A DNA stretch of 64,000 nt from Flavobacteriales bacterium (GTDB taxonomy: Bacteria; Bacteroidota; Bacteroidia; Flavobacteriales; UBA7312), in NCBI GenBank assembly GCA_016779935.1, contig JADHMQ010000002.1:39649-103648 (forward strand), given 5' to 3'. The translations under genes and the position numbers were made by a program. The notes below the pieces were generated by a model. It was not told where the DNA came from. It searched no databases and saw only the letters and a program-made list of their open reading frames with translations. Positions 25,592 to 36,980 of the stretch are shown piece after piece (position 1 is the stretch's first letter; each line of letters starts with the position of its first letter).

Positions 25592-26933
25592 ATGAAAAAA
25601 CTAACACTACTTATGTTGGCTATGCCTTTTTTGGTATTTAGTCAAAACTATATGAGGTGCGGAAGCGACCTTGTTAATCGTCACCATCAACATATAGATC
25701 ATTCATACTCAGATAGGCAGCAACAAATATTTTCTCAGGCTAAAGAGTGGGCAGATGCTAATCAACGAAGTATTTCGCAAACAGATGAGGTATTACAAAT
25801 TCCTGTTGTAGTACATGTATTGTATCAGAATGAGGAAGAAAACTTGAGTGATGCAGTTATCAAATCCCAAATATGATGTGCTCAATGAAGATTTCGGAAG
25901 AACAAATGCTGATACAACAGAAACAAGAGCTGTATTTGACACCATAACTGGCAAAGCAAAATTTCAATTTTATTTGGCAACAGTTGACCCTCAAGGAAAT
26001 ACAACTAATGGAATTACCAGAACATCAACAACGGTTTCATCTTTTATGACTGTTCAGGAAGTGCAAGGTGGCCAGCTAATGGAGTCGATGAAAAAACCAA
26101 GCAGTGGTGGTATTGCTCCGTGGCCAGTTGAGGATTATTTGAATATTTGGGTGTGTGACATTTCTTTAGATGGTCAAATTGCACTTTTAGGATATGCTAC
26201 ACCGCCTAATAATTTACCAAATTGGCAGGGGGATCCCCCAACAGACCCACAATATGATGGGGTAGTAGTTCATTATGCTGTTTTTGGAAGAGATGCTGCG
26301 CCAGATATGGGAGGAGGTCAAACGGTCAATTTTTTAGGTCGGGTTGCTACACATGAAACAGGCCATTATTTTGGACTAAGACACATATGGGGCGATGGCG
26401 ATTGCTCTCAAGAAGATGGAATTGACGATACGCCCAACGCCGCTCAAGATGGACAAAGTCAATGTAATCACAATAGCAATACATGTACCGATAGCCCATA
26501 TGACTTTCCAGATATGGTAGAAAATTATATGGATTACTCAGATCCATCTTGCCAAAATATGTTTACCAAAGGTCAAGTTGATTTTATGTATTCGGTAATC
26601 CAAAATAACCGTTCTAATTTGCCAGATACAACAAATAATGGTGGAGGATCAAAGCCTGACACAACATCTATTGAAGCGTTTAATTCGGCAGACTTGTTTA
26701 TTTATCCAAATCCAGCCAATGATAAATTTACCATCGATTTAAGTAAAGTAAATGAAATTACACATATCCAATTTATTGATGTTACAGGAAAAATTGTTTG
26801 GGAAAGAAAACATTTACCAACTGATGGCTCAACTCAAATTAGTGTGTCAACAATTGATTTTTCTAGAGGAGTTTACTTTTTAAATACCACTAGAAAAACG
26901 GAAGTAAGCTCTCATAAAATTGTTCTCCAATAG
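25592..26933 (+). pseudogene. secreted M43 (pappalysin-type) zinc metalloprotease, frameshifted
   Basis: ATG 25592 gives a signal peptide (MKKLTLLMLAMPFLVFSQ) and the propeptide-like IPVVVHVLYQ, which runs into a stop (TGA 25874-25876) after KSQI. The next frame continues as DVLNEDFGRTNADT, the usual sequel of SQI in this family. One extra base at about 25874 explains the break; removing it restores about 446 residues. The zinc site HETGHYFGLRH (codons from 26352) is the metzincin HExxHxxGxxH, and the later Met-turn region includes ENYMDYSD. The C-terminus is a T9SS type A sorting domain (LFIYPNPANDKF, then GVYFLNTT and HKIVLQ). Either a real pseudogene or a sequencing error. Confidence 0.87.
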
Positions 26934-27022
26934 CACTCTTTATTTTTTCATTTTTCAAAAAGGCCTTTATTAAATTTTTATAGAGATCTTTTGATGTTTA
27001 AATATTTAAAAAAAAAAAGCAA

Positions 27023-28418
<1,396 letters not shown>

Positions 28419-28437
28419 ATAATTTTACCAATAATTT

Positions 28438-28463
28438 AAAGGGGAGGCAACTCCCTTTTTTTA
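28438..28463 (+). terminator. intrinsic terminator of gdhA
   Basis: AAAGGGGAG (28438-28446), loop GCAA, CTCCCTTTT: a 9-bp stem with one G.T pair, then a T-run. It lies between gdhA and kbl. Confidence 0.85.
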
Positions 28464-28473
28464 ATTCAACAAT

Positions 28474-29664
28474 ATGTACGGAAAGTTAAAAAACCAGTTA
28501 GAGACCGAATTACAAAACATAAAAGACTCTGGTTTATATAAAGAAGAACGTATTATCGTTACTCCGCAAGACGCTGATATTTCGGTAAGTACAGGAAAAG
28601 AAGTCATAAACTTTTGTGCAAACAATTACCTTGGATTATCATCAAATAATGAGGTCGTTGAAGCAGCAAAACGTACTCTTGATACTCATGGTTTTGGCTT
28701 ATCCTCTGTCAGATTCATCTGTGGAACTCAAGACATTCATAAAACATTGGAGAGAAAGCTTTCAGAGTTTTTAGGTATGGAAGACACCATATTATATGCA
28801 GCTGCTTTTGACGCTAATGGCGGAGTGTTTGAGCCATTATTTGGAGTAGAAGATGCTATAATCTCAGATTCACTAAACCATGCCTCTATTATAGATGGTG
28901 TTCGATTGTGTAAAGCCGCACGTTATAGATATGCAAATAATGATATGAATGACCTAGAGCAGAAGCTCATAGAAGCACAATCTCAAAGAAATCGAATTAT
29001 TGTTACTGACGGTGTCTTTTCAATGGACGGATATATTGCGCAATTGGACAAAATATGTGATTTGGCTGAAAAATACGATGCTTTAGTGATGGTCGATGAA
29101 TGTCATGCCTCAGGCTTTGTTGGAAAAAATGGACGTGGTACTCATGAATACCATAATGTTATGGGTCGTGTGGATATTATCACTGGCACATTAGGTAAGG
29201 CACTCGGCGGTGCAATGGGAGGGTTTACATCTGCCAGAAAAGAGATAGTAGATATGCTTCGTCAACGTTCAAGACCCTACTTATTTTCAAATTCATTAGC
29301 GCCGTCTATTGTTGGTTCAGCCATAACAGTTTTAGATTTGATTAGTAATTCTACAGAGCTAAGAGATAAACTTGAAGAAAACACATCTTACTTTAGAACT
29401 AAAATGACAGAAGCAGGTTTTGACATCAAAGAAGGGGTTCACCCAATTGTTCCAGTGATGCTATATGACGCAAAAACCTCTCAAGTAATGGCCGATAAAC
29501 TTCTAGAAGAAGGAATCTATGTTATTGGCTTTTTCTTTCCAGTAGTTCCAAAAGACCAAGCACGAATTCGTGTACAGTTGTCGGCTGCTCATACCAAAGA
29601 ACATTTGGACAAAGCCATAGCTGCATTTACTAAGGTTGGAAAGGAAATGAAAATTATCAACTAA
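28474..29664 (+). CDS. kbl: glycine C-acetyltransferase (2-amino-3-ketobutyrate CoA ligase)
   Basis: 396 residues, an alpha-oxoamine synthase of fold type I PLP enzymes. It cleaves 2-amino-3-oxobutyrate with CoA to glycine and acetyl-CoA in threonine breakdown. Motifs are [26 protein letters not shown], the aspartate in [18 protein letters not shown] and the PLP lysine in [16 protein letters not shown]. The identity to E. coli Kbl across these motifs is high. No threonine dehydrogenase gene is next to it here, so the partner enzyme must lie elsewhere. Relatives such as serine palmitoyltransferase are less likely given the N-terminus. Confidence 0.9.
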   Translation: MYGKLKNQLETELQNIKDSGLYKEERIIVTPQDADISVSTGKEVINFCANNYLGLSSNNEVVEAAKRTLDTHGFGLSSVRFICGTQDIHKTLERKLSEFLGMEDTILYAAAFDANGGVFEPLFGVEDAIISDSLNHASIIDGVRLCKAARYRYANNDMNDLEQKLIEAQSQRNRIIVTDGVFSMDGYIAQLDKICDLAEKYDALVMVDECHASGFVGKNGRGTHEYHNVMGRVDIITGTLGKALGGAMGGFTSARKEIVDMLRQRSRPYLFSNSLAPSIVGSAITVLDLISNSTELRDKLEENTSYFRTKMTEAGFDIKEGVHPIVPVMLYDAKTSQVMADKLLEEGIYVIGFFFPVVPKDQARIRVQLSAAHTKEHLDKAIAAFTKVGKEMKIIN

Positions 29665-29684
29665 ATATGGGTAATAAATTTTTG

Positions 29685-29712
29685 TTGGATTAAAATAAAA
29701 ATCCTACTTTTG
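29685..29712 (+). promoter_or_regulatory. promoter of the rplM-rpsI operon
   Basis: TTG (29685-29687), a 17-base spacer and TACTTTTG (29705-29712) match both Bacteroidota promoter elements. It is the best promoter seen in the window. Confidence 0.75.
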
Positions 29713-29714
29713 CC

Positions 29715-29734
29715 ACCCCTTTAGATTAAGGGGT
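29715..29734 (+). promoter_or_regulatory. 5' leader hairpin before rplM
   Basis: ACCCCTT (29715-29721), loop TAGATT, AAGGGGT (29728-29734): a perfect 7-bp stem at the predicted 5' end of the mRNA, 35 bases before the rplM start. It may be an autoregulatory leader for L13 or a stability element. No T-run follows, so it is not a terminator. Confidence 0.45.
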
Positions 29735-29768
29735 TTAAAATGAACGTTATTAACTAAAACGATCAATA

Positions 29769-30218
29769 GTGGACACACTAAGTTATAAGACAGTATCGGC
29801 AAACAAGGAAACATCCAACAAAGAGTGGGTTTTGGTAAATGCTGAAGACATGGTATTGGGTAGATTAGCTTCTCAAGTTGCTTCTATACTAAGAGGAAAG
29901 CACAAAACAAACTTCACACCTCATGCAGATTGTGGAGATTATGTAGTAGTTGTCAATGCTGATAAAATTCGTTTGACTGGTCAAAAGTGGACGGATAGAG
30001 AACACTTTAAGCACACAGGATATCCTGGTGGGCAGAAAAGAATCTCACCAAAAGAATTATTTGACAGAGATCAAACGTCCTTAGTAAAGCAATCAATTAA
30101 AGGAATGCTTCCAAAGAATAAGCTTGGAAGAACCATATATTCAAACTTGTTTGTATATGCTGGAACCGATCACAAGCAAGAAGCACAACAACCAAAAGAA
30201 ATTAAACTTAAATCATAA
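29769..30218 (+). CDS. rplM: 50S ribosomal protein L13
   Basis: 149 residues, a large-subunit protein needed early in assembly. Motifs are [16 protein letters not shown] near the N-terminus, [28 protein letters not shown](QK)R and [10 protein letters not shown]. The start is GTG 29769, which gives the Bacteroidota N-terminus [13 protein letters not shown]. The next gene rpsI starts two bases after the stop, as in the conserved rplM-rpsI operon. Confidence 0.97.
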   Translation: MDTLSYKTVSANKETSNKEWVLVNAEDMVLGRLASQVASILRGKHKTNFTPHADCGDYVVVVNADKIRLTGQKWTDREHFKHTGYPGGQKRISPKELFDRDQTSLVKQSIKGMLPKNKLGRTIYSNLFVYAGTDHKQEAQQPKEIKLKS

Positions 30219-30220
30219 CG

Positions 30221-30607
30221 ATGGATACAATTCACACCATTGGTAGAAGAAAATCAGCAGTTGCTCGAATTTATTTGAGTAAAGGCAAAGGAAACATTAC
30301 TGTTAACAACCGTGAAGCAAAGACTTACTTTAGTACGGCAACACAACTTTACAAACTTAACCAACCATTCAGCTTAGTTGAATTGGAAGGAAAGTATGAT
30401 GTGAAAGTTAATGTAAACGGTGGTGGTTCAACCGGACAAGTAGAAGCTATTCGTTTAGCAATCTCTCGTGCACTAATCAAGATTGACGAAGAAAATCGTC
30501 CTACTCTAAAAGCAGAAGGACTATTAACTCGTGATCCAAGAATGGTTGAACGTAAAAAACCTGGACAGAAGAAAGCTCGTAAGAAATTCCAGTTCAGTAA
30601 GCGTTAA
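30221..30607 (+). CDS. rpsI: 30S ribosomal protein S9
   Basis: 128 residues. The N-terminal [19 protein letters not shown] and the C-terminal basic tail [17 protein letters not shown], whose last residues reach the P-site tRNA, are diagnostic. [21 protein letters not shown] is the central signature. It lies in the rplM-rpsI operon. A 98-bp gap follows before rpsB, in which I see no clear promoter box or terminator. Confidence 0.98.
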   Translation: MDTIHTIGRRKSAVARIYLSKGKGNITVNNREAKTYFSTATQLYKLNQPFSLVELEGKYDVKVNVNGGGSTGQVEAIRLAISRALIKIDEENRPTLKAEGLLTRDPRMVERKKPGQKKARKKFQFSKR

Positions 30608-30705
30608 TATCTTAGGATATTGTTTAGTATCAAAATCTCTCAGACTATATTTAATATACTACTGATAGATTGCGAAGAATTATGAATGTAAACAATTTAA
30701 AAAAA

Positions 30706-31470
30706 ATGTCAAAAACAAATTTCAAAGACTTATTAGAATCTGGTGTTCATTTTGGACACTTAACTAGAAAATGGAATCCTAAAATGGCTCCTTATATCTT
30801 TATGGAGAAAAACGGAATCCATGTAATCGACCTTAATAAGACGATTATGAAACTTGATCAAACATGTGCTGCACTTAAGCACCTTGCAAGGTCAGGAAGA
30901 AAAATCATGTTTGTTGCTACTAAAAAGCAAGCTAAAGAATCTGTTTCAACTCATGCTCAAAGAGTGAATATGCCTTACATTACTGAGCGTTGGTCAGGTG
31001 GTTTGCTAACGAATTTTGCTACAATTCGTAAAGCAATAAAGAAAATGAATTCAATTGATAAGATGAAGACCGACGGTACTATCGATACCCTATCTAAAAG
31101 AGAACGTCTTCAAGTATCAAGAACAAGAGATAAACTAGAAAAAAACCTTGGAAGTATTGCTTCTATGAGTAGAATTCCAGCAGCTTTATTTGTTGTAGAT
31201 ATTCACAGAGAACACATTGCTATAGCTGAGGCAAAAAAATTAGGTATACCAACATTTGCAATTGTCGATACTAATTCTGACCCTAACTTAGTTGACTTCT
31301 GCATCCCTGCTAACGACGATGCAAGCCGTTCAATTGAGAAGATCGTTTCTTTAGTAACTGACGCTATACAAGAAGGCCTTTCAGAAAGAGAAACAGCTTC
31401 TGCAAAGAACGAGGAAAAGCCAAAAGCTAGTAAAGAAAAAGAAGTAGAAACTACTACTAAAGAAAAGTAA
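30706..31470 (+). CDS. rpsB: 30S ribosomal protein S2
   Basis: 254 residues from ATG 30706 ([18 protein letters not shown]). Longer in-frame starts at 30670 or 30682 add residues not usual in the family, and the A-rich run just before 30706 suits Bacteroidota initiation. Motifs are [37 protein letters not shown] and [12 protein letters not shown]. The C-terminus carries a charged lysine/glutamate extension. It is followed by tsf, the conserved rpsB-tsf pair. Confidence 0.97.
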   Translation: MSKTNFKDLLESGVHFGHLTRKWNPKMAPYIFMEKNGIHVIDLNKTIMKLDQTCAALKHLARSGRKIMFVATKKQAKESVSTHAQRVNMPYITERWSGGLLTNFATIRKAIKKMNSIDKMKTDGTIDTLSKRERLQVSRTRDKLEKNLGSIASMSRIPAALFVVDIHREHIAIAEAKKLGIPTFAIVDTNSDPNLVDFCIPANDDASRSIEKIVSLVTDAIQEGLSERETASAKNEEKPKASKEKEVETTTKEK

Positions 31471-31493
31471 TAACACTAAATTTTATTTGAATT

Positions 31494-32315
31494 ATGCCAA
31501 AGATTACTGCTGCTGATGTAAATGCACTAAGAAAGCAAACAGGTGCTGGAATGATGGACTGTAAGAAAGCTTTAGTTGAAGCTGAAGGAGACATGTCTAA
31601 AGCGGTTGACATTTTAAGAAAGAAAGGTCAAAAAGTTGCTGCTAATAGAGCGGATAGAGACGCTGTTGAAGGTGTTGTTATTTCGGCAACTGATGGAAAC
31701 TTTGGAGCATTAATTGCTCTTAATTGTGAGACTGATTTTGTAGCTAAAAATGAAGGATTTATTTCATTAGCACAATCATTCTTAGATGCTGCAATGTCAA
31801 ACAAGCCATCTAACCTGACTGAATTGAAAGGATGTGTTGTTGACGGAATGACAATTGAAGAGAAAATTACTGAGCAAACAGGTGTAATTGGTGAAAAGTT
31901 AGACTTATCATCATACGAAACTGTAGAATCTGCACAAGTTTCTTCGTACATACACGGAGGAAACCGTCTAGCTACATTAGTAGGTTTGTCTAAATCTGTA
32001 GATGACCAAGTAGGAAAAGACATAGCAATGCAAGTAGCTGCTATGAATCCAGTAGCTGTCGACAAAGATTCAGTATCTCAAGAAACTATAGACAAAGAAT
32101 TAGAAGTAGCTAAAGACTTAGCAAGACAAGAAGGTAAGCCTGAAGAAATGCTAGAAAAAATTGCTATGGGTAGACTTAATAAATTCTTCAAGGAGAATAC
32201 CTTGTTAAATCAAGAATTTATTAAAGAATCAAAAACGTCAGTGTCACAACACTTGAACAAATTTGATAATGAACTAACAGTGACTGAATTCAAAAGAGTC
32301 GGTCTTGGCGTCTAG
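31494..32315 (+). CDS. tsf: translation elongation factor Ts
   Basis: 273 residues. EF-Ts exchanges GDP for GTP on EF-Tu. The N-terminal UBA-like domain is ALRKQTGAGMMDCKKALVEAEGD, and the catalytic contact region is in NCETDFVAKNEGF. The order rpsB-tsf-pyrH-frr is one of the most conserved in bacteria. Here a terminator and a new promoter separate tsf from pyrH. Confidence 0.97.
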   Translation: MPKITAADVNALRKQTGAGMMDCKKALVEAEGDMSKAVDILRKKGQKVAANRADRDAVEGVVISATDGNFGALIALNCETDFVAKNEGFISLAQSFLDAAMSNKPSNLTELKGCVVDGMTIEEKITEQTGVIGEKLDLSSYETVESAQVSSYIHGGNRLATLVGLSKSVDDQVGKDIAMQVAAMNPVAVDKDSVSQETIDKELEVAKDLARQEGKPEEMLEKIAMGRLNKFFKENTLLNQEFIKESKTSVSQHLNKFDNELTVTEFKRVGLGV

Positions 32316-32333
32316 TTAAAAAACTAATGATTT

Positions 32334-32362
32334 AAGAGAGTGTTTTTCACTCTCTTTTTTTT
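32334..32362 (+). terminator. intrinsic terminator of rpsB-tsf
   Basis: AAGAGAGTG (32334-32342), loop TTTTT, CACTCTCTT (32348-32356): a perfect 9-bp stem running into a T-run. It lies 19 bases after the tsf stop. Confidence 0.88.
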
Positions 32363-32366
32363 GCCT

Positions 32367-32374
32367 TAAATTTG
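32367..32374 (+). promoter_or_regulatory. -7 box for pyrH-frr, near-leaderless
   Basis: TAAATTTG matches TAnnTTTG, begins directly after the tsf terminator T-run, and ends six nt before ATG 32381. Confidence 0.55.
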
Positions 32375-32380
32375 CTAACT

Positions 32381-33088
32381 ATGAAATATAAAAGAATTCT
32401 TTTAAAACTTAGTGGAGAAGCCTTAATGGGAGATAAACAATTTGGTATAGATACCGAGAAACTGACCTCCTATGCAAATGAAATTAAAAACGTTGTTGAT
32501 CTAGGAGTAGAAGTTGCTGTTGTAATTGGTGGCGGTAATATATTCCGAGGTATACAAGTAGAAGGAGAAGGCTTGGATAGAGTTCAAGGCGACTACATGG
32601 GTATGCTTGCTACCATTATTAATGGGATGGCCTTACAATCTGCACTAGAAAAAGCAGAAGTAGAAACGCGATTACTTACTGCTATAAAAATGGAGCAAAT
32701 CGCAGAGCCTTTTATTAGAAGACGCTCAATGAGGCATCTACAAAAAGGCAGAGTTGTTATTTTTGGAGGAGGAACAGGTAATCCTTATTTCACTACAGAT
32801 ACAGCAGCTACACTAAGAGCCATTGAAATCGAAGCCGATGTTATCCTTAAAGGAACTCGCGTAGACGGAATATATAGTGCTGACCCTGAAAAAGATAAAT
32901 CAGCAGTTAAATACGATAATATTTCATTTAAAGAGGTGTACGAAAAAGGCTTGAACATTATGGATATGACGGCTTTCACTTTGTGTAATGAAAATAAATT
33001 ACCTATTGTTGTCTTTGATATAAACAAAAAACAAAACTTGCTTAAAATGTTGCAAGGTGAGTCAATAGGGACTTTAGTTAATTTTTAG
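32381..33088 (+). CDS. pyrH: uridylate kinase
   Basis: 235 residues from ATG 32381; the in-frame TTG 32372 lies inside the -7 box and is rejected. Phosphorylates UMP to UDP. Motifs of the amino-acid-kinase fold are [46 protein letters not shown], and [17 protein letters not shown]. The hexameric bacterial enzyme is regulated by GTP and UTP. It is followed by frr after ten bases, as in most bacteria. Confidence 0.97.
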   Translation: MKYKRILLKLSGEALMGDKQFGIDTEKLTSYANEIKNVVDLGVEVAVVIGGGNIFRGIQVEGEGLDRVQGDYMGMLATIINGMALQSALEKAEVETRLLTAIKMEQIAEPFIRRRSMRHLQKGRVVIFGGGTGNPYFTTDTAATLRAIEIEADVILKGTRVDGIYSADPEKDKSAVKYDNISFKEVYEKGLNIMDMTAFTLCNENKLPIVVFDINKKQNLLKMLQGESIGTLVNF

Positions 33089-33098
33089 ATTAAAAAAA

Positions 33099-33653
33099 AT
33101 GGAAGAAATTCAATTTATTATGGATTGCGCCAAAGAGAAAATGGATGGCGCGATAAAGCATTTAGAAATCGCTTTTTCAAAAATTAGAGCAGGAAAAGCT
33201 TCACCTCAAATGCTAGACAATGTAAGTATTGATTACTATGGTGCACAAACACCTCTAGCTCAAGCATCAAACATTAATACTCCTGATGCAAGAACAATTT
33301 CTGTTCAGCCTTGGGATAAATCAATGTTGGAAGTAATGGAGAAAGCCATTATTGACGCCAACCTAGGTTTCAATCCTATGAATAATGGTGAAATGATTAT
33401 CATTAACGTACCGCCATTAACAGAAGAACGTCGAGTTCAGTTGGTAAAGCAAGCCAAAGCAGAATCTGAAAATGCTAAAGTGAGTATTCGAAATGTAAGA
33501 AAAGATGCCAATGATGATTTGAAAAAGTTAAGTGGAATATCCGAAGACATTCTGAAAGACTCAGAATCAGACGTTCAGAATTTAACAAACGATTTTACGT
33601 CTAAAATTGAGGCCTTTTTCTCTTCCAAAGAAGCAGAGATTCTGACAGTATAA
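33099..33653 (+). CDS. frr: ribosome recycling factor
   Basis: 184 residues, the normal length. RRF with EF-G splits post-termination ribosomes. The signature IRAGKASPQMLDNVSIDYYGAQTPL is near the N-terminus, ISVQPWDKSMLEVMEKAI is in the middle and ERRVQLVKQAKAESENAKVSIRNVRKD is at the start of the last helix. It closes the pyrH-frr unit and is followed by a terminator. Confidence 0.97.
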   Translation: MEEIQFIMDCAKEKMDGAIKHLEIAFSKIRAGKASPQMLDNVSIDYYGAQTPLAQASNINTPDARTISVQPWDKSMLEVMEKAIIDANLGFNPMNNGEMIIINVPPLTEERRVQLVKQAKAESENAKVSIRNVRKDANDDLKKLSGISEDILKDSESDVQNLTNDFTSKIEAFFSSKEAEILTV

Positions 33654-33674
33654 TCGTATTTAAGAATTCATTAA

Positions 33675-33705
33675 AAAAGCGCGACAAAATGTCGGGCTTT
33701 TTTTT
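33675..33705 (+). terminator. intrinsic terminator of pyrH-frr
   Basis: AAAAGC/GCTTTT enclose an inner CGACA-AAA-TGTCG stem, with one G.G mismatch between (33681 against 33695), then a T-run to 33705. Confidence 0.8.
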
Positions 33706-33732
33706 GTCTCAAAATATTAATCAGTACTTTTA
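33704..33732 (+). promoter_or_regulatory. probable promoter of the MMPL - rmlA - polyprenyl synthase operon
   Basis: TTG (33704-33706), 18-base spacer and TACTTTTA (33725-33732), one base off TAnnTTTG, ending 19 nt before ATG 33752. A perfect TATATTTG at 33742-33749 is closer but would start transcription inside the gene. Confidence 0.4.
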
Positions 33733-33751
33733 CACTCCCTTTATATTTGAT

Positions 33752-36124
33752 ATGTGGTTAACTATTGCTAAAGTAATTTTAAGATTTCGTTCAGTTTTCA
33801 TTTGGCTGATTTTGGTGACCACCTATTTCATGATTCAGCAATCTTCAAATGCTCGACTGTCTTATTCGATGGCAAACCTTTTGCCAATCAAATCAACGGA
33901 ACAATTAGATTATAATTTTTTCCTTGATAAGTTTGGTATAAAAGACAATATAATGATTGTTGGAGTAAATGCCGACTCATTCTTTCATTACAATAATTTT
34001 CAGTCATGGGAAAAGTTGCAGAATGAAATAGAAAAAATTGACGGTGTTAAGTCGGTATACTCCATTTCAGATGCAGTAGATCTGCAAAAAGATAAAAAAG
34101 AAAAACGATTAATTATTGAGTCTTTATTTGACTCTATTGACAGTCAATCACAATTAGATGAGGCCTTTAATAAATTAAAAACATTACCCTTTTTTAGAAA
34201 TACGCTATACAACGACAGTGCTTCTGTAATGCTATTGGCGCTTGATAATGATTTTATTACAAGCGATAAGCGTATTAATTTAATTGATAGCATCATTGAA
34301 TTAGGAGATATCTATGAGTCCGAAACATCCAAAGTCATTAGATACTCAGGCTTACCATACATAAGAACGGTCAATTCTGAACTCATCAAGAAAGAAGTGG
34401 GTTTATTTATTTTCCTAGCTTTATTTGTTACAGCTTTAATTTTGTATTTCTTCTTCAGGTCGTTAAAAGCCATGTTGATTTCTGTAATGGTAGTTACTAT
34501 AGGCGTTATATGGTCTTTTGGTACACTTGGAGTTCTAGATTATAGAATTACAATTCTAACCGCACTAATACCGCCATTATTAATTGTTATTGGCGTTCCA
34601 AATTGCATCTTTTTAATAAACAAATATCACAATGAATATAGACGACATGGAAATAAATCTAAGTCGTTAGTTCAGATGATTAGAAGGGTAGGAAACATCA
34701 CTGTTCTTACTAATGCAACTACCGCTATGGGTTTTGCGACTTTTGTGCTAACATCTAGTAAAGACTTGCGTCAATTTGGACTAGTAGCGTCCTTAAATAT
34801 TTTTGCAGTTTTCATCCTATCATTATTGCTAATCCCAATAATTTTTAGTTATCTGAATCCTCCAAAAGCAAAACATACAAGTCACTTGGAAAGAAGGTGG
34901 TTGAACAAACTTATCAAACGAATAACCTTCATTGTGTTAAATAAAAGAACTGCAATTTATATTTCTACCATAGCCATAGTTGCAGTAAGTCTTTTTGGAC
35001 TGTTCAAAATGAATATTGCGGGTAATATTACAGATGATATGCCTAGTGAATCATCTCTTTATCAAGACATCAAATTTTTTGAAAAGCATTATAAGTCTGT
35101 ATTGCCATTTGAAATAGTCATTGATACACACAGAAAAAACGGTATTACTAAATTATCTACCCTAAAGCGTATAGATAAATTAAGCGATACTTTGAGCCTT
35201 TACAAAGAATTTTCTAGACCAGTATCCATAATAGATCCTATAAAATTCTCAAAGCAAGCTCTCTATAACGGCAATATAGACTTTTACGAATTGCCAAATT
35301 CTCAAGAAAAAAGATGGCTTTTAGACTACACCATAAAAAGCGAATCCCCAAACGAATGGATGAATTCCTTTGTTGATGAAAATAAACAAATAGGGCGTGT
35401 TAGTTTGTACGTGGGAGATATTGGCACAAGTCGAATGAAAGAAATTAAGTTGAAACTTCGTGAGCAAGTTGACAAGATTTTTGATCCCGAAAAATATAAT
35501 GTAGTCCTCACTGGAACAAGTATAGTGTTTTTGGAAGGCACTTCCTATTTAGTAAAGAATCTATTTACTAGTTTAATGCTGGCGGTTTTATTAATTTCCA
35601 TCTTTATGGCATGGATGTTTAATTCTTTTAGAATGGTAGTGGTTTCACTTATTCCTAACCTTATACCGCTCATAATTACAGCCTCAATAATGGGATATTT
35701 TGGCATTTCGATAAAACCGTCTACCATACTCGTTTTTAGTATAGCCTTTGGTATTTCTGTAGATGATACCATTCATTTTTTAGCAAAATATAGACAAGAG
35801 TTAAGACATAGAAACTATAACATCAAGGACTCTGTTGTTGCGGCTATTAAAGAAACAGGTGTTAGTATGTTTTACACTTCAATTGTATTATTCTTTGGAT
35901 TTTTTATCTTTATAGCATCTCAATTTGGTGGCACAATAGCTTTGGGCTTGTTAGTTTCGATTACATTACTCATTGCATTACTTTCTAATTTGATAGTTTT
36001 ACCAGCCTTGTTGTTGAGTCTAGAAAAATCATTAATTGTAGAAGCATTAAATGATCCTTTATTAGATGTATTTGACGAAGAGGAAGACATTGAGTTAAAG
36101 GAATTGACCTTAAATAACAAATAA
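33752..36124 (+). CDS. MMPL/RND family lipid or hydrophobe exporter
   Basis: 790 residues with the two-fold RND layout. There is a first helix at about 7-25, a large periplasmic loop and a helix group (about 210-370; [20 protein letters not shown]). A second first-type helix (about 405-425), second loop and second helix group (about 590-765; [15 protein letters not shown] and [15 protein letters not shown]) follow. The GxSVDD(T)IH motif is common to SSD-type members. The longer frame starts at 33689 inside the frr terminator, so ATG 33752 was chosen. Such proteins move lipids, hopanoids or carotenoid-like molecules; the cargo is unknown. It overlaps rmlA by one base (TAATG). Confidence 0.82.
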   Translation: MWLTIAKVILRFRSVFIWLILVTTYFMIQQSSNARLSYSMANLLPIKSTEQLDYNFFLDKFGIKDNIMIVGVNADSFFHYNNFQSWEKLQNEIEKIDGVKSVYSISDAVDLQKDKKEKRLIIESLFDSIDSQSQLDEAFNKLKTLPFFRNTLYNDSASVMLLALDNDFITSDKRINLIDSIIELGDIYESETSKVIRYSGLPYIRTVNSELIKKEVGLFIFLALFVTALILYFFFRSLKAMLISVMVVTIGVIWSFGTLGVLDYRITILTALIPPLLIVIGVPNCIFLINKYHNEYRRHGNKSKSLVQMIRRVGNITVLTNATTAMGFATFVLTSSKDLRQFGLVASLNIFAVFILSLLLIPIIFSYLNPPKAKHTSHLERRWLNKLIKRITFIVLNKRTAIYISTIAIVAVSLFGLFKMNIAGNITDDMPSESSLYQDIKFFEKHYKSVLPFEIVIDTHRKNGITKLSTLKRIDKLSDTLSLYKEFSRPVSIIDPIKFSKQALYNGNIDFYELPNSQEKRWLLDYTIKSESPNEWMNSFVDENKQIGRVSLYVGDIGTSRMKEIKLKLREQVDKIFDPEKYNVVLTGTSIVFLEGTSYLVKNLFTSLMLAVLLISIFMAWMFNSFRMVVVSLIPNLIPLIITASIMGYFGISIKPSTILVFSIAFGISVDDTIHFLAKYRQELRHRNYNIKDSVVAAIKETGVSMFYTSIVLFFGFFIFIASQFGGTIALGLLVSITLLIALLSNLIVLPALLLSLEKSLIVEALNDPLLDVFDEEEDIELKELTLNNK

Positions 36125-36978
36125 TGAAAGGAATAATTTTAGCTGGAGGTTCAGGGACACGACTGCACCCTTTAACGTTGGCGGTTAGTAAACAAGCATT
36201 GCCGGTTTATGATAAACCGATGATTTATTATCCACTTTCGACACTAATGTTTTCTGGTATTCGAGAAATACTTATCATTTCCACGCCTAAGGATTTACCA
36301 ATTTTTCAAAGGCTATTAGGCGATGGCTCTTCATTAGGCTGTCGTTTTGAATACAAAGTGCAAGAAGTTCCAAACGGATTAGCTCAAGCTTTTGTTTTAG
36401 GAGAAGAATTCATTGGAAACGACAAAGTATGTTTAGTACTAGGAGATAATATCTTCTATATAAAGCGTAAAATCGTTGAAGCATGTGTTGATGTAGAAGG
36501 AGCAAAAATATTTGGTTATCACGTCAATGACCCCGAACGCTATGGGGTTGTGGAATATGATGAAAACAATAATGTAATTAGTATTCAAGAAAAGCCAAAA
36601 GTACCTAAATCTAATTATGCTGTTCCAGGATTATATTTTTACGATAATGATGTAGTAGAAATTGCAAAAAATATAATTCCATCAGCCAGAGGTGAGTATG
36701 AAATTACGGATGTAAATTCAGAATACCTAAAGAGAGGGAAGCTGAAAGTTCAATTGTTAGGTAGAGGCTCAGCCTGGCTAGATACAGGAACTTTCAGGTC
36801 TTTAATGCAAGCCAGTCAGTTCGTGCAGGTAATTGAAGATAGGCAAGGGCGAAAAATTGGCTGTATTGAAGAGGCCGCTTACAAAATGGGTTTTATCGAT
36901 GATGAACAGCTTAAGAAATTGGCAGTGCCTTTACTGAAAAGTGGATACGGCAATTACCTCTTGTCATTAATAAAATAA
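36124..36978 (+). CDS. rmlA: glucose-1-phosphate thymidylyltransferase
   Basis: 284 residues, just below the usual 290. It joins dTTP and glucose 1-phosphate to dTDP-glucose, the first step to dTDP-rhamnose and other deoxysugars. Motifs are [60 protein letters not shown] and [19 protein letters not shown]. The rmlB, C and D genes are not nearby, which is unusual, since rmlA often sits in a dTDP-sugar cluster. Start and previous stop overlap as TAATG. Confidence 0.95.
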   Translation: MKGIILAGGSGTRLHPLTLAVSKQALPVYDKPMIYYPLSTLMFSGIREILIISTPKDLPIFQRLLGDGSSLGCRFEYKVQEVPNGLAQAFVLGEEFIGNDKVCLVLGDNIFYIKRKIVEACVDVEGAKIFGYHVNDPERYGVVEYDENNNVISIQEKPKVPKSNYAVPGLYFYDNDVVEIAKNIIPSARGEYEITDVNSEYLKRGKLKVQLLGRGSAWLDTGTFRSLMQASQFVQVIEDRQGRKIGCIEEAAYKMGFIDDEQLKKLAVPLLKSGYGNYLLSLIK

Positions 36979-36980
36979 TT

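Noticed and set aside
25848..25876. Programmed ribosomal frameshift joining the two M43 pieces
   Set aside because: I see no slippery heptamer or strong downstream hairpin at the junction, and M43 proteases are not known to use one. A one-base insertion is simpler.
27008..27018. Run of 11 A as an insertion scar or regulatory tract
   Set aside because: Homopolymer A runs are common in this AT-rich DNA. No target duplication or other sign of insertion surrounds it.
31628..32065. 145-codon minus-strand ORF inside tsf
   Set aside because: It lies wholly within the well-supported EF-Ts gene, has a low-complexity product without recognisable domains and no promoter, and is a shadow of tsf codon usage.
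33742..33749. Perfect TATATTTG promoter box just before the MMPL ATG
   Set aside because: It ends two bases before ATG 33752, so transcription would begin inside the coding sequence. The box at 33725 is better placed.
33689..33751. Start of the MMPL exporter at 33689
   Set aside because: That codon lies in the frr terminator stem-loop. ATG 33752 gives the expected short cytoplasmic start before the first helix.
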